In this document: piece after piece, positions 1-6,054 of the stretch
Numbering within the stretch: position 1 is the first letter of the stretch
Layout: each line of letters starts with the position of its first letter
Assembly: GCA_903879975.1 (NCBI GenBank)
Contig: CAIRNL010000465.1
Span: 1 to 6,054, forward strand
Source of the DNA: an uncultured Chloroflexota bacterium
GTDB taxonomy: Bacteria; Chloroflexota; Anaerolineae; Caldilineales; Caldilineaceae
Length of the DNA: 6,054 bases
Direction: 5' to 3'
Notes under the pieces: model-generated
The model's input: the letters and a program-made list of their open reading frames with translations, nothing else
The model's database searches: none
What the model was told of the DNA's origin: nothing
Position numbers and translations under genes: made by a program

Positions 1-225
1 CCACAGGAGTGCGCGAATCCCCAGCCCCAGCGCGTCCCACAGCATCGCCAGGCCACGCACGAACGGCCACTGCCCCCACGTGCTGGTGTAGATCTTGGCT
101 GTCAGCGGCTCTTCATGGAGCACGATCTTACCCTGCGGGTTGCGCACGGCCACGGCCATGCGCTTGCGCCCGCGCATCATGACACCTTCGATGACGGCTT
201 GCCCGCCGTAGTATTGTTTTGCCAT
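1..225 (-). CDS. DUF1385 (YqhQ-like) membrane protein, N-terminal part, cut by window edge
   Basis: I translated this from the complement: 75 codons stay open from an ATG at 223-225 to base 1, with no stop, so the C-terminal part lies outside the window. Residues 7-19 read GGQAVIEGVMMRG, the signature opening of the DUF1385 family (YqhQ in Bacillus). A charged stretch follows, then a hydrophobic segment from about residue 56 (VRGLAMLWDALGLGI) that looks like the start of a membrane helix. The molecular function of the family is unknown; members are predicted multi-pass membrane proteins. There is no ribosome binding site, and an extended -10 box ends only 8 bases before the ATG, so the message is probably leaderless. 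The gene is divergent from the Yip1-like gene. The family assignment is firm because of the motif; any function is open. Confidence 0.9.
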   Translation of the reverse strand, partial: MAKQYYGGQAVIEGVMMRGRKRMAVAVRNPQGKIVLHEEPLTAKIYTSTWGQWPFVRGLAMLWDALGLGIRALLW

Positions 226-233
226 AGGACTAG

Positions 234-242
234 ATTGTAACA
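234..242 (-). promoter_or_regulatory. Extended -10 promoter of the DUF1385 gene (leaderless start)
   Basis: On the minus strand the sequence reads TGTTACAAT, a TGn extended -10 with five of six consensus bases in TACAAT. Eight bases (CTAGTCCT) separate it from the ATG at 225, so the expected transcription start is about 2 nt before the start codon. A poor -35 candidate, TTGTGG (259-264), lies at 19-bp spacing. The lack of any Shine-Dalgarno sequence before the ATG agrees with leaderless initiation. Confidence 0.55.
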
Positions 243-360
243 CAGGGCAGGCTTGGCACCACAAGCCCCGGCGCGCCCGGGGTCTACTTCTGCTCTTGCC
301 CAGTACTGGGGGCGTGCCAACGATCTGCGACATCCCCCCGGTGTACCCCGCGCATCGTGT

Positions 361-389
361 TTGACGTGCTCGGTGCAACGATCTATGAT
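361..389 (+). promoter_or_regulatory. Strong sigma70-type promoter for the Yip1-like gene
   Basis: TTGACG (361-366), a 17-bp spacer and TATGAT (384-389) give five of six matches to each consensus hexamer at the ideal spacing. The expected transcription start is near 396, giving a 5' leader of about 84 nt before the preferred ATG at 480. One copy of the AACGATCT direct repeat fills the end of the spacer and the first base of the -10, so a protein bound there would block RNA polymerase. Confidence 0.7.
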
Positions 390-479
390 GCCAAGTGAAC
401 ACCCTGCATCGGCAGAGTGAACAGGTACGTCCGGTCATTTTTGTTCGCAGCACCCGCGAGGAAGGAACTTACGATCCAC

Positions 480-1061
480 ATGGACACTTCGAGTTTGATG
501 GACAATGTGCGTCGCGCCGTAACCTTCGACGCAACCTTTTATCGCCAGGCGGCCAACGACGAGCGCCAGGGACAAAAGGCGATGCAGGTCGTGCTGCTGG
601 TGGCTGGGCTCTCGGCCATCGGCTCGTTTCTGGGCAATATCCTCGGCGGCAACTTCTTCGGCGCTTTTGCGGCGCTCCTCCTGTCGCTGGCGGCTGTGGT
701 TGTCGGCTACTATATCTGGGCCTATGCCGTGCAGTGGGTCGGCGCGCAGTTTTTCCAGGGGCGAGCCACGGCGCCACAGTTGCTGCGCACGCTAGGCTAT
801 GCCTACGCGCCCATGGCGCTGGGACTGCTCAGCTTCATCCCCTGTTTCGGCGGGCTGATCGCCTTCGTTGGCTGGATCTGGGCGATCGCCTGCGGCTTCT
901 TTGCCGTGCGCGAGGTGCACCAGCTCGACGACGGCAGGACACTCATCACGGTCGTCGTGGCCTGGATCGGCGTTGCCCTCATCATCGGCCTCATCAGTGT
1001 GATCCTCAGCGCCCTCTTCGGCATCAGCGCCTTCGGCATGAGTGCCCTGTTCGGCCGCTAA
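480..1061 (+). CDS. Yip1-family multi-pass membrane protein
   Basis: This is a 193-residue integral membrane protein resembling the bacterial Yip1 domain family (PF04893). A soluble N-terminus of about 35 residues precedes hydrophobic segments at roughly 36-58, 61-85, 104-121, 122-143 and 155-182. The typical Yip1 signature is present around residues 104-113 (TLGYAYAPMA), followed by a Pro/Cys/Gly-rich turn (IPCFGG) and a charged hairpin (REVHQLDDGRT, 144-153) before the last helix. The frame is open back to a GTG at 417, but that adds a 21-residue stretch with no ribosome binding site. The ATG at 480 is preceded by GAGGAAGGAA (458-467), somewhat far at 12 nt, and begins a natural helical N-terminus. 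The gene appears monocistronic, between a strong promoter and a terminator. Its biological role is not known. The family call is good; the exact start is less sure. Confidence 0.82.
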   Translation: MDTSSLMDNVRRAVTFDATFYRQAANDERQGQKAMQVVLLVAGLSAIGSFLGNILGGNFFGAFAALLLSLAAVVVGYYIWAYAVQWVGAQFFQGRATAPQLLRTLGYAYAPMALGLLSFIPCFGGLIAFVGWIWAIACGFFAVREVHQLDDGRTLITVVVAWIGVALIIGLISVILSALFGISAFGMSALFGR

Positions 1062-1097
1062 GCGCCTGCGGCGGGCCGGCACTGCACCTGTGTGACG

Positions 1098-1136
1098 AGA
1101 CCGGATTTCCAGGCGAAGTCCGGTCTTCTGTTTCTC
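1098..1136 (+). terminator. Intrinsic terminator after the Yip1-like gene
   Basis: The arms AGACCGGATTTC (1098-1109) and GAAGTCCGGTCT (1115-1126) pair over 12 positions, one of them a G-U wobble, with a 5-nt loop CAGGC. A T-rich tail, TTCTGTTTCT, follows. The hairpin begins 36 nt after the stop codon at 1061, a normal position for factor-independent termination, and it separates this unit from thyX. Confidence 0.8.
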
Positions 1137-1153
1137 CCGGCAGCGCCCCGCCG

Positions 1154-1180
1154 TGGTATAGTGCAGCCAACCAAAGGAGA
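1154..1180 (+). promoter_or_regulatory. thyX promoter (extended -10) and ribosome binding site
   Basis: TGGTATAGT (1154-1162) is an extended -10 with TATAGT matching consensus at five of six positions; no good -35 is visible, as often with extended -10 promoters. The predicted start near 1169 leaves a leader of about 16 nt. AAAGGAGA (1173-1180) is a strong Shine-Dalgarno sequence 4-5 nt before the ATG at 1185. It fixes that ATG as the start rather than the longer open frame back to 1092. Confidence 0.65.
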
Positions 1181-1184
1181 CACC

Positions 1185-2261
1185 ATGCAAGTCGAGCTTT
1201 TGGCGCTGACCCAGCGCAACCCTGCCCTGACCCCGTCCAACCTGACGGAGATGGGCGATCTGCCGGCGATCTTTGCCGGCAAGAGCACCTACGGCGAAGC
1301 GATCATGGAGTTCGCCGGCCGCGTCTGCTATCGCAGCACGCAGCGCATGGGCAGCGCGCCTGATTTCATTGCTGCACGCGTGCGCGAGGGGCACGAAGAC
1401 ATCATCGAGCACATCGTGGTCACCGTGCGCATTCGCGACTCAGCGGAACCACTCTCCTGGCGCATGCTCAACCGCCATTGCGAGGTAACGGACGCCGGCG
1501 CCAACGAGTGGATCGTCAGCGCCAATACGCGCGTCTGGCTCGACTTTTTCCGCCAGGGTGTGGCGCTGGAAGCACTGCCCATTTTGAAGGCAGTCTCTCC
1601 GTCGGTCTTTGCAGGATTCGAGGGCGATTCGAGCCTGGATCTGGGCGATTGGGAACGTGCGCAATCAGTCGATGCAACGCCGGGTGAATCTCCAATCGCC
1701 GATCTGCGTTCTCTGCTGCCGGCCCAGCTCGGCCCCATGCGTGTCACACTGCTTGGCTACACGCAGCCAGTGCTCGACGATCCCAAACTGCTGCTGCACC
1801 ACGGTTCGGCGACCTTCTTCTTCGAAGGCATCAGCCGCACCTGCACGCACCAACTCGTCCGCCACCGCCTGGCGAGCTTCAGCCAGGAATCGCAGCGCTA
1901 CGTGGAACTGAGCAAGGGAGGCTGGCAGGCCATCGTGCCGCCGGCAGTGGCGGACAACCCCGCAGCCATGGCCGAGTTGACCGAGTTCTGGCACATCGCC
2001 GAGACGAAGTACGCCCGCCTGCGCGAGTTGGGCATTCGCAAAGAGGATGCGCGCTTCCTGCTGCCCAACGCTGCAGAGACACGCATTGTCACTTCCATGA
2101 ACTATGCAGCGTGGAGCCATTTCCTCTGGCTGCGCGCAGTCGACAAAGCTGCGCAGTGGGAGATTCGCGCCATGGGGCAGGAGGTACTCAAGATGCTGTA
2201 TGCGATTGCGCCGGCAGTCTTCGCTGAGCACTGGCGGGTCTACCAAGAACAGTTTGTTTGA
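1185..2261 (+). CDS. thyX: Flavin-dependent thymidylate synthase ThyX, long form
   Basis: ThyX makes dTMP from dUMP using methylenetetrahydrofolate and NAD(P)H through bound FAD, replacing ThyA. The hallmark RHR-x7-S motif is intact at residues 226-236 (RHRLASFSQES), followed by QRYV. Further conserved C-terminal features are ARFLLP (289-294), ETR (298-300), MN (305-306), WLR (315-317, matching the catalytic arginine region) and AQWEIR (323-328). The protein is 358 residues, against about 215-250 for usual ThyX. The N-terminal part has its own ThyX-like pieces: RVCYRS (46-51), GHEDIIEH (69-76), a degraded NRHC (96-99) and WIVSANTRVWLDFF (109-122). A family-unlike linker (about 123-184) follows, then MRVTLLGYTQ (185-194), which resembles the protein's own first ten residues. 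This suggests a partial internal duplication. The gene has its own promoter and converges on the HD gene. The function call is firm. Confidence 0.95.
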   Translation: MQVELLALTQRNPALTPSNLTEMGDLPAIFAGKSTYGEAIMEFAGRVCYRSTQRMGSAPDFIAARVREGHEDIIEHIVVTVRIRDSAEPLSWRMLNRHCEVTDAGANEWIVSANTRVWLDFFRQGVALEALPILKAVSPSVFAGFEGDSSLDLGDWERAQSVDATPGESPIADLRSLLPAQLGPMRVTLLGYTQPVLDDPKLLLHHGSATFFFEGISRTCTHQLVRHRLASFSQESQRYVELSKGGWQAIVPPAVADNPAAMAELTEFWHIAETKYARLRELGIRKEDARFLLPNAAETRIVTSMNYAAWSHFLWLRAVDKAAQWEIRAMGQEVLKMLYAIAPAVFAEHWRVYQEQFV

Positions 2262-2279
2262 GGGATCGCAGTCACGGGT

Positions 2280-2353
2280 CACGGCTGGCGAGAGGGCGAA
2301 CTGGCAAAATCCTGGGATCTATCGACCTTGACTTCAGAGGCCAGCCAGCCGTG
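2280..2353. repeat. Inverted repeat in the thyX/HD convergent junction
   Basis: CACGGCTGGC (2280-2289) and GCCAGCCGTG (2344-2353) form a perfect 10-bp inverted repeat with a 54-nt loop between the converging genes; the right arm lies in the 3' end of the HD gene. A tandem GTCACGG-GTCACGG (2271-2284) overlaps the left arm. There is no T tract, so a classical terminator is not supported. A role in ending both transcripts is possible. Confidence 0.3.
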
Positions 2354-2924
2354 CCGTCTCTGCATCGATGAGCGCGCGGGCGGTGCGGGTCAGCGCGTCG
2401 TAGTCGGTGTATTGCCGGGCATACCCCAAGTTGAACACGTAGTCAAAATCCGGCGGGTTCTGTCCCTGCGTGTGCTGGAGCACTGTTTCCAGCTTGTCAA
2501 AGGCTTTGGCCAGCCGCGCCTCTGCGGTCGCAGCGGCGTGGTATTCGTCCCACAATGCCAGCAGTTCCGCGCGCGTGTCGGCTGGCAACGGCGCCAGCAA
2601 GGTCAGCAAATCCTTGCGTTCCTCGACAGCTTTGTCCAAGCCCGGGTCCTGGTGGATGGCCGGAATATCGCCGTGCAGCGCCTCGCCCAGATCGTGGATG
2701 ACGCACATCTTGAGCACGCGATGAGGGTCAACCTCCGGGTACTCACCGGCGAAGATCATGGCCATCAGGCAGAGGCGCCACGTATGTTCTGCCGTGCTCT
2801 CCGGGCGCCCCTGCGCGGTGTAGCCGCTGCGCAGGGTGCTTTTGAGTGGCTCTGCCCCGCGCAGGAAGTCCAGCATCTGCCGGGTTCGCTCCTCCCTATT
2901 GCCAGCATCCCTGCGCGTTGCCAT
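2334..2924 (-). CDS. HD-domain phosphohydrolase, YfbR/HDDC2-like (probable 5'-deoxynucleotidase)
   Basis: This is a 196-residue soluble protein of the HD_3 type. The metal-binding HD set is complete: H47 in ESTAEHTWR (42-50), H77-D78 in VIHDLGEALHGDI (75-87) with E81 and D86, and a distal D143 in FDKLE. Family members such as E. coli YfbR remove phosphate from deoxynucleoside 5'-monophosphates with a divalent metal; substrate preference cannot be read from sequence. The frame is open to 3110, but those 62 extra codons translate the CGCAGAG repeat and the antisense of the metK end. I therefore take the ATG at 2924, where family-like sequence begins soon after. Only a weak AGAGAT precedes it. 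The gene converges on thyX, which consumes dUMP, so a role in deoxynucleotide balance fits but is inference. It lies 116 nt downstream of metK on the same strand. Confidence 0.85.
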   Translation of the reverse strand: MATRRDAGNREERTRQMLDFLRGAEPLKSTLRSGYTAQGRPESTAEHTWRLCLMAMIFAGEYPEVDPHRVLKMCVIHDLGEALHGDIPAIHQDPGLDKAVEERKDLLTLLAPLPADTRAELLALWDEYHAAATAEARLAKAFDKLETVLQHTQGQNPPDFDYVFNLGYARQYTDYDALTRTARALIDAETARLAGL

Positions 2925-2946
2925 CTTGATCTCTGAATACTGCTGG

Positions 2947-3042
2947 AATTTTGGCGCAGAGGCGCAGAGAGAGAGTGGCGGGGTCGCCCACTCAACGCAT
3001 TGCTCTGCGTTCCCTCTGCACCTCTGCGTCAAACCAAATTTC
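2947..3042. repeat. Imperfect inverted repeat built from CGCAGAG units
   Basis: The left arm GGCGCAGAGGCGCAGAG (2953-2969) matches the reverse complement of the right arm (3014-3030) at 15 of 17 positions. Both arms carry outer AT-rich flanks (AATTTTGG and CCAAATTT). An inner hairpin lies between them: GAGTGGCG (2973-2980), loop GGGT, then CGCCCACTC (2985-2993) with one bulged C. Further CTCTGCG units occur at 3003-3009 and 3022-3028. The element fills most of the 116-bp metK/HD gap, and its right flank touches the metK stop codon. From memory, dispersed extragenic repeats with stacked CGCAGAG or CACAGAG units are common in many environmental bacterial genomes and are often mis-translated as protein ends. 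Membership in such a family needs the rest of the genome. Confidence 0.6.
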
Positions 3043-4273
3043 AGGCCGCGAGCGACGCGCCCGAGCCAGCAGCCGCACGCAGGGCAGCCGCACGGTTCGT
3101 CTCTTCCCACGGCAACTGGATGTCGTCGCGACCGAAGTGACCATAGGCGGCCGTCTGGCGATAGATGGGACGGCGCAGGTTCAGGTCGCGGATAATTGCG
3201 CCTGGACGCAGGTCGAAGGTCTCCTCGATGAGTTTGGCGATCTTCTCGTCGGCGATCTTGCCCGTGCCGAAGGTCTCGACGTTGACGCTGAGCGGGTGCG
3301 CCACGCCGATGGCATAGGCCAGCTGGATCTCGCAGCGCGTGGCCAGACCCGCAGCGACGATATTCTTGGCGACCCAGCGGGCTGCGTAGGCTGCGCTCCG
3401 GTCGACCTTGGTGCAGTCCTTGCCGGAGAAAGCGCCGCCACCGTGCCGCCCCATGCCACCGTACGTATCGACGATGATCTTGCGCCCGGTCAGGCCTGCG
3501 TCGCCCATGGGGCCGCCCACCACGAAGCGGCCGGTCGGATTGGTGTAGATTTGCATGTCACGGTCGACGAATTCGCCCGGCAGCACTGGATCGATGACAT
3601 GCTCGATGAGTGCCTGGCGGATCTCCGCCTGGCTGATCTGCGGGTCATGTTGCGTGCTGATGAGGACGGTATGGATGCGTTTGGGTTTGCCATAGGAATA
3701 CTCGACGGTGACCTGGGTCTTGCCGTCCGGGCGGAGCCAGGGCAGAATGGCCTGTTTGCGCACCTCGGTGAGGCGGCGGGCCAGCTTATGCGCCAGATAA
3801 ATGGGCATGGGCATGAGCGTGGGCGTTTCGTCACAGGCAAAACCGAACATCATGCCCTGATCACCGGCGCCGACCGCCTCGATCTCGTCGTCCTCAGTGT
3901 CCATTTCGCCGCTCTTGAACTCCTGCGCGCGATCCACCCCCATGGCGATATCGGGGCTCTGCGACGCAATGGCAATCTGCACACCACAGGTGCTGCCGTC
4001 GAAGCCCTTGTCGCTGCTGTCGAAACCAATGTCGTTGACAACGCTGCGCACCAGTTCGTCAAAGTTCACAAAGGCCGTCGTCGTGATCTCGCCCAGACAC
4101 ATGACAAAGCCGGTCTTGACCGCGGTCTCGCACGCCACGCGTGCCGTCGGATCCTGCGCCATGATCGCGTCGAGCACTGCGTCGCTGATCTGGTCGCACA
4201 TCTTGTCCGGATGCCCCTCGGTCACCGATTCGCTGGTGAAGAGAAGGCTTGGGGAAGTCATAAAGGTAGTCAT
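3041..4273 (-). CDS. metK: S-adenosylmethionine synthetase (methionine adenosyltransferase)
   Basis: MetK makes SAM from ATP and methionine, releasing phosphate and pyrophosphate; it is a cytosolic oligomer needing Mg2+ and K+. The 410-residue protein carries all the hallmarks: GHPDK (20-24) for ATP binding, GAGDQGMMFG (135-144), GPMGDAGLTGRK (254-265), the P-loop-like GGGAFSGKD (278-286) and AYGHFGR (376-382). It is slightly longer than usual (about 385-400) because of an acidic insertion at about 116-134 before GAGDQG and an Ala-rich tail (396-410). The ATG at 4273 is preferred because GGGAGA (4282-4287) lies about 9 nt upstream; an in-frame ATG at 4261 lacks such a site. It follows ahcY by 77 nt, with a terminator-like hairpin between them, so transcription may be partly uncoupled. 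Assignment is secure. Confidence 0.97.
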   Translation of the reverse strand: MTTFMTSPSLLFTSESVTEGHPDKMCDQISDAVLDAIMAQDPTARVACETAVKTGFVMCLGEITTTAFVNFDELVRSVVNDIGFDSSDKGFDGSTCGVQIAIASQSPDIAMGVDRAQEFKSGEMDTEDDEIEAVGAGDQGMMFGFACDETPTLMPMPIYLAHKLARRLTEVRKQAILPWLRPDGKTQVTVEYSYGKPKRIHTVLISTQHDPQISQAEIRQALIEHVIDPVLPGEFVDRDMQIYTNPTGRFVVGGPMGDAGLTGRKIIVDTYGGMGRHGGGAFSGKDCTKVDRSAAYAARWVAKNIVAAGLATRCEIQLAYAIGVAHPLSVNVETFGTGKIADEKIAKLIEETFDLRPGAIIRDLNLRRPIYRQTAAYGHFGRDDIQLPWEETNRAAALRAAAGSGASLAA

Positions 4274-4287
4274 TACGGTTATCTCCC

Positions 4288-4323
4288 AAAAAAATCAATC
4301 AGGTTTCTGGCAGAAACCTGATT
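4288..4323 (-). terminator. Perfect hairpin plus T7 tract between ahcY and metK
   Basis: On the minus strand AATCAGGTTTCT (4323-4312), loop GCC, and AGAAACCTGATT (4308-4297) form a perfect 12-bp stem. GA and seven Ts (4294-4288) follow. This is a textbook intrinsic terminator placed after the ahcY stop (4351). The T tract runs straight into the metK Shine-Dalgarno GGGAGA. It may end or weaken ahcY transcription before metK, or act as a metK leader element. TTGACA (4329-4324) abuts the hairpin, but no -10 is found at a workable distance. Confidence 0.8.
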
Positions 4324-4350
4324 TGTCAACTCAAAGATTCACGACGAACC

Positions 4351-5634
<1,284 letters not shown>

Positions 5635-5671
5635 TCGTTATCCCCGTAACAAGTAAGAAAGAGTAGGAGGG

Positions 5672-5677
5672 TGTCAA
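5672..5677 (-). promoter_or_regulatory. ahcY: Possible -35 element upstream of ahcY
   Basis: The 89-bp gap between the GNAT stop and the ahcY start contains a perfect TTGACA on the minus strand, 38 nt before the ATG. At 16-17 bp spacing only weak -10 candidates are found (TACTTG or ACTTGT), so a promoter here is tentative. No SAM or SAH riboswitch consensus is recognised in the gap. The palindrome ACACGTGT (5713-5720) lies just upstream. Confidence 0.3.
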
Positions 5678-5723
5678 TCATCTTATGAACACGACGTTTT
5701 GCGCCGTCATCAACACGTGTCGT

Positions 5724-6054
5724 CTACACGCGAGCCGTTGCGATCCCTTCGCTATATGGGCAGTGCACGGTGAAGCCATGCTGCTCGTAGAGCCGCCGCG
5801 CGCCTGTGTTGCGCTGGTCGACATTGAGCACGAGAGTCGTTGCCCCGTTGGCGCGCACCTCCGCCACAATGGCCGCCAGAATTGCGCTGGCATTGCCGCG
5901 CCCGCGACAGTCCGGCCGCGTGTACATGTTGCCGATGGCCGCCACCCCGCTCGTATAGTCCACGATATGCGTGCCGCCCACAGCGGCCAGGCCACCTGCC
6001 CCATCCTCGATGCCGTAGAAGACGCCCTGTGCGATCTGATGTTCAGCAAAGGCA
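5724..6054 (-). CDS. GNAT-family N-acetyltransferase, C-terminal part, N-terminus beyond window
   Basis: The open frame runs from base 6053 to a TAG at 5724-5726, giving 109 residues with no start inside the window that covers the whole domain. The acetyl-CoA pyrophosphate-binding loop of GNAT motif A is visible as RPDCRGRGNASAIL, preceded by strand-like IGNMYT. Motif B follows as NVDQRNTGARRLYEQHGF. These are the C-terminal core of a Gcn5-related acetyltransferase, possibly FR47-like. The substrate cannot be inferred. The gene lies 89 bp upstream of ahcY on the same strand, so read-through into ahcY is possible; no clear terminator separates them. A GTG about 24 codons into the visible frame (base 5981) would remove the upstream strands, so I take the gene as continuing outside. 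Confidence 0.85.
   Translation of the reverse strand, partial: AFAEHQIAQGVFYGIEDGAGGLAAVGGTHIVDYTSGVAAIGNMYTRPDCRGRGNASAILAAIVAEVRANGATTLVLNVDQRNTGARRLYEQHGFTVHCPYSEGIATARV

Larger units (their letters stand above)
226..479. other. Divergent intergenic region with palindromes and direct repeats
   Basis: No gene is supported here. The region carries a promoter on each strand and a run of dyad symmetries. The first is GGCTTG/CAAGCC (250-255/262-267, 6-nt loop). The second is CCCCGG/CCGGGG (266-271/277-282, loop CGCGC). The third is the perfect 12-bp palindrome CCCAGTACTGGG (299-310). A near-identical direct repeat, GTGCCAACGATCT (314-326) and GTGCAACGATCT (373-384), has its second copy inside the plus-strand promoter up to the first base of the -10. 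These could be regulator sites, but no known operator is recognised. Confidence 0.5.

Noticed and set aside
417..479. GTG start at 417 for the Yip1-like protein
   Set aside because: It has no Shine-Dalgarno and adds a short stretch not expected for the family. The ATG at 480 has a purine-rich site upstream.
395..1363. 322-codon plus-strand open frame overlapping the Yip1-like gene and the start of thyX
   Set aside because: Its product is Arg-, His- and Gly-rich low-similarity sequence, and it reads through the terminator and the thyX promoter. The other frame has clear membrane segments and family motifs.
2953..3030. CRISPR array from the repeated CGCAGAG units
   Set aside because: The units are 7-10 bp, arranged as inverted arms without regular unique spacers, and no cas genes are present.
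2925..3110. N-terminal extension of the HD protein to an upstream start at 3110
   Set aside because: The extra 62 residues translate the CGCAGAG repeat and the complement of the metK 3' end, so they are not conserved protein. The ATG at 2924 fits the family length.
2951..4321. 456-codon plus-strand frame antisense to metK
   Set aside because: It is a shadow of metK codon bias in GC-rich DNA. It begins inside the inverted repeat, shows no family motif, and has no ribosome binding site that matters.
4274..4350. SAM riboswitch in the metK leader
   Set aside because: There is one simple perfect hairpin with a T tract and no multi-helix aptamer within 77 bp. It fits a terminator better.
5635..5723. 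SAM or SAH riboswitch upstream of ahcY
   Set aside because: The gap is only 89 bp, and I could not find the conserved cores or multi-stem layout of the known SAM and SAH riboswitch classes. A covariance-model search would settle it.

Overview
The window looks like ordinary chromosome from a GC-rich bacterium. Chloroflexota (Anaerolineae-like) is my best guess. It rests on the mix of a flavin-dependent thymidylate synthase (ThyX), an S-adenosylhomocysteinase of the short archaeal/Thermotoga-like type, a MetK with an acidic insertion before GAGDQG, and a DUF1385/YqhQ-family protein. This is inference from gene content, not a phylogeny. Coding density is high and there is no sign of phage, plasmid, CRISPR or transposase genes.

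Layout. Bases 1-225 (minus) hold the N-terminus of a DUF1385 membrane protein, cut by the window edge. Bases 226-479 are a divergent intergenic region with a promoter in each direction and several palindromes. Bases 480-1061 (plus) encode a five-helix Yip1-like membrane protein, followed by a clear intrinsic terminator. Bases 1185-2261 (plus) encode an unusually long ThyX with its own extended -10 promoter and a good ribosome binding site. Converging on it at 2334-2924 (minus) is an HD-domain phosphohydrolase of the YfbR/HDDC2 type. Upstream of that gene lies an imperfect inverted repeat built from CGCAGAG units (about 2947-3042), which abuts the stop codon of metK (3041-4273, minus). A perfect 12-bp hairpin with a T7 tract separates metK from ahcY (4351-5634, minus). 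The window ends inside a GNAT acetyltransferase gene (5724-6054, minus, N-terminus missing).

Functionally, metK makes S-adenosylmethionine and ahcY removes the S-adenosylhomocysteine left by methyltransferases, so the two form an activated-methyl-cycle pair in the same orientation. ThyX uses methylenetetrahydrofolate to methylate dUMP, and the neighbouring HD protein belongs to a family containing deoxynucleoside-5'-monophosphate phosphatases. The centre of the window is therefore a one-carbon and deoxynucleotide neighbourhood. The two membrane proteins and the GNAT protein show no evident link to it.

I do not see a new multi-gene system here. The points most worth a second look are the ThyX architecture (two partial ThyX-like units with catalytic motifs split between them), the terminator-like hairpin touching the metK ribosome binding site, the CGCAGAG inverted repeat, and the Gly-to-Ser change in the NAD-binding loop of AhcY.
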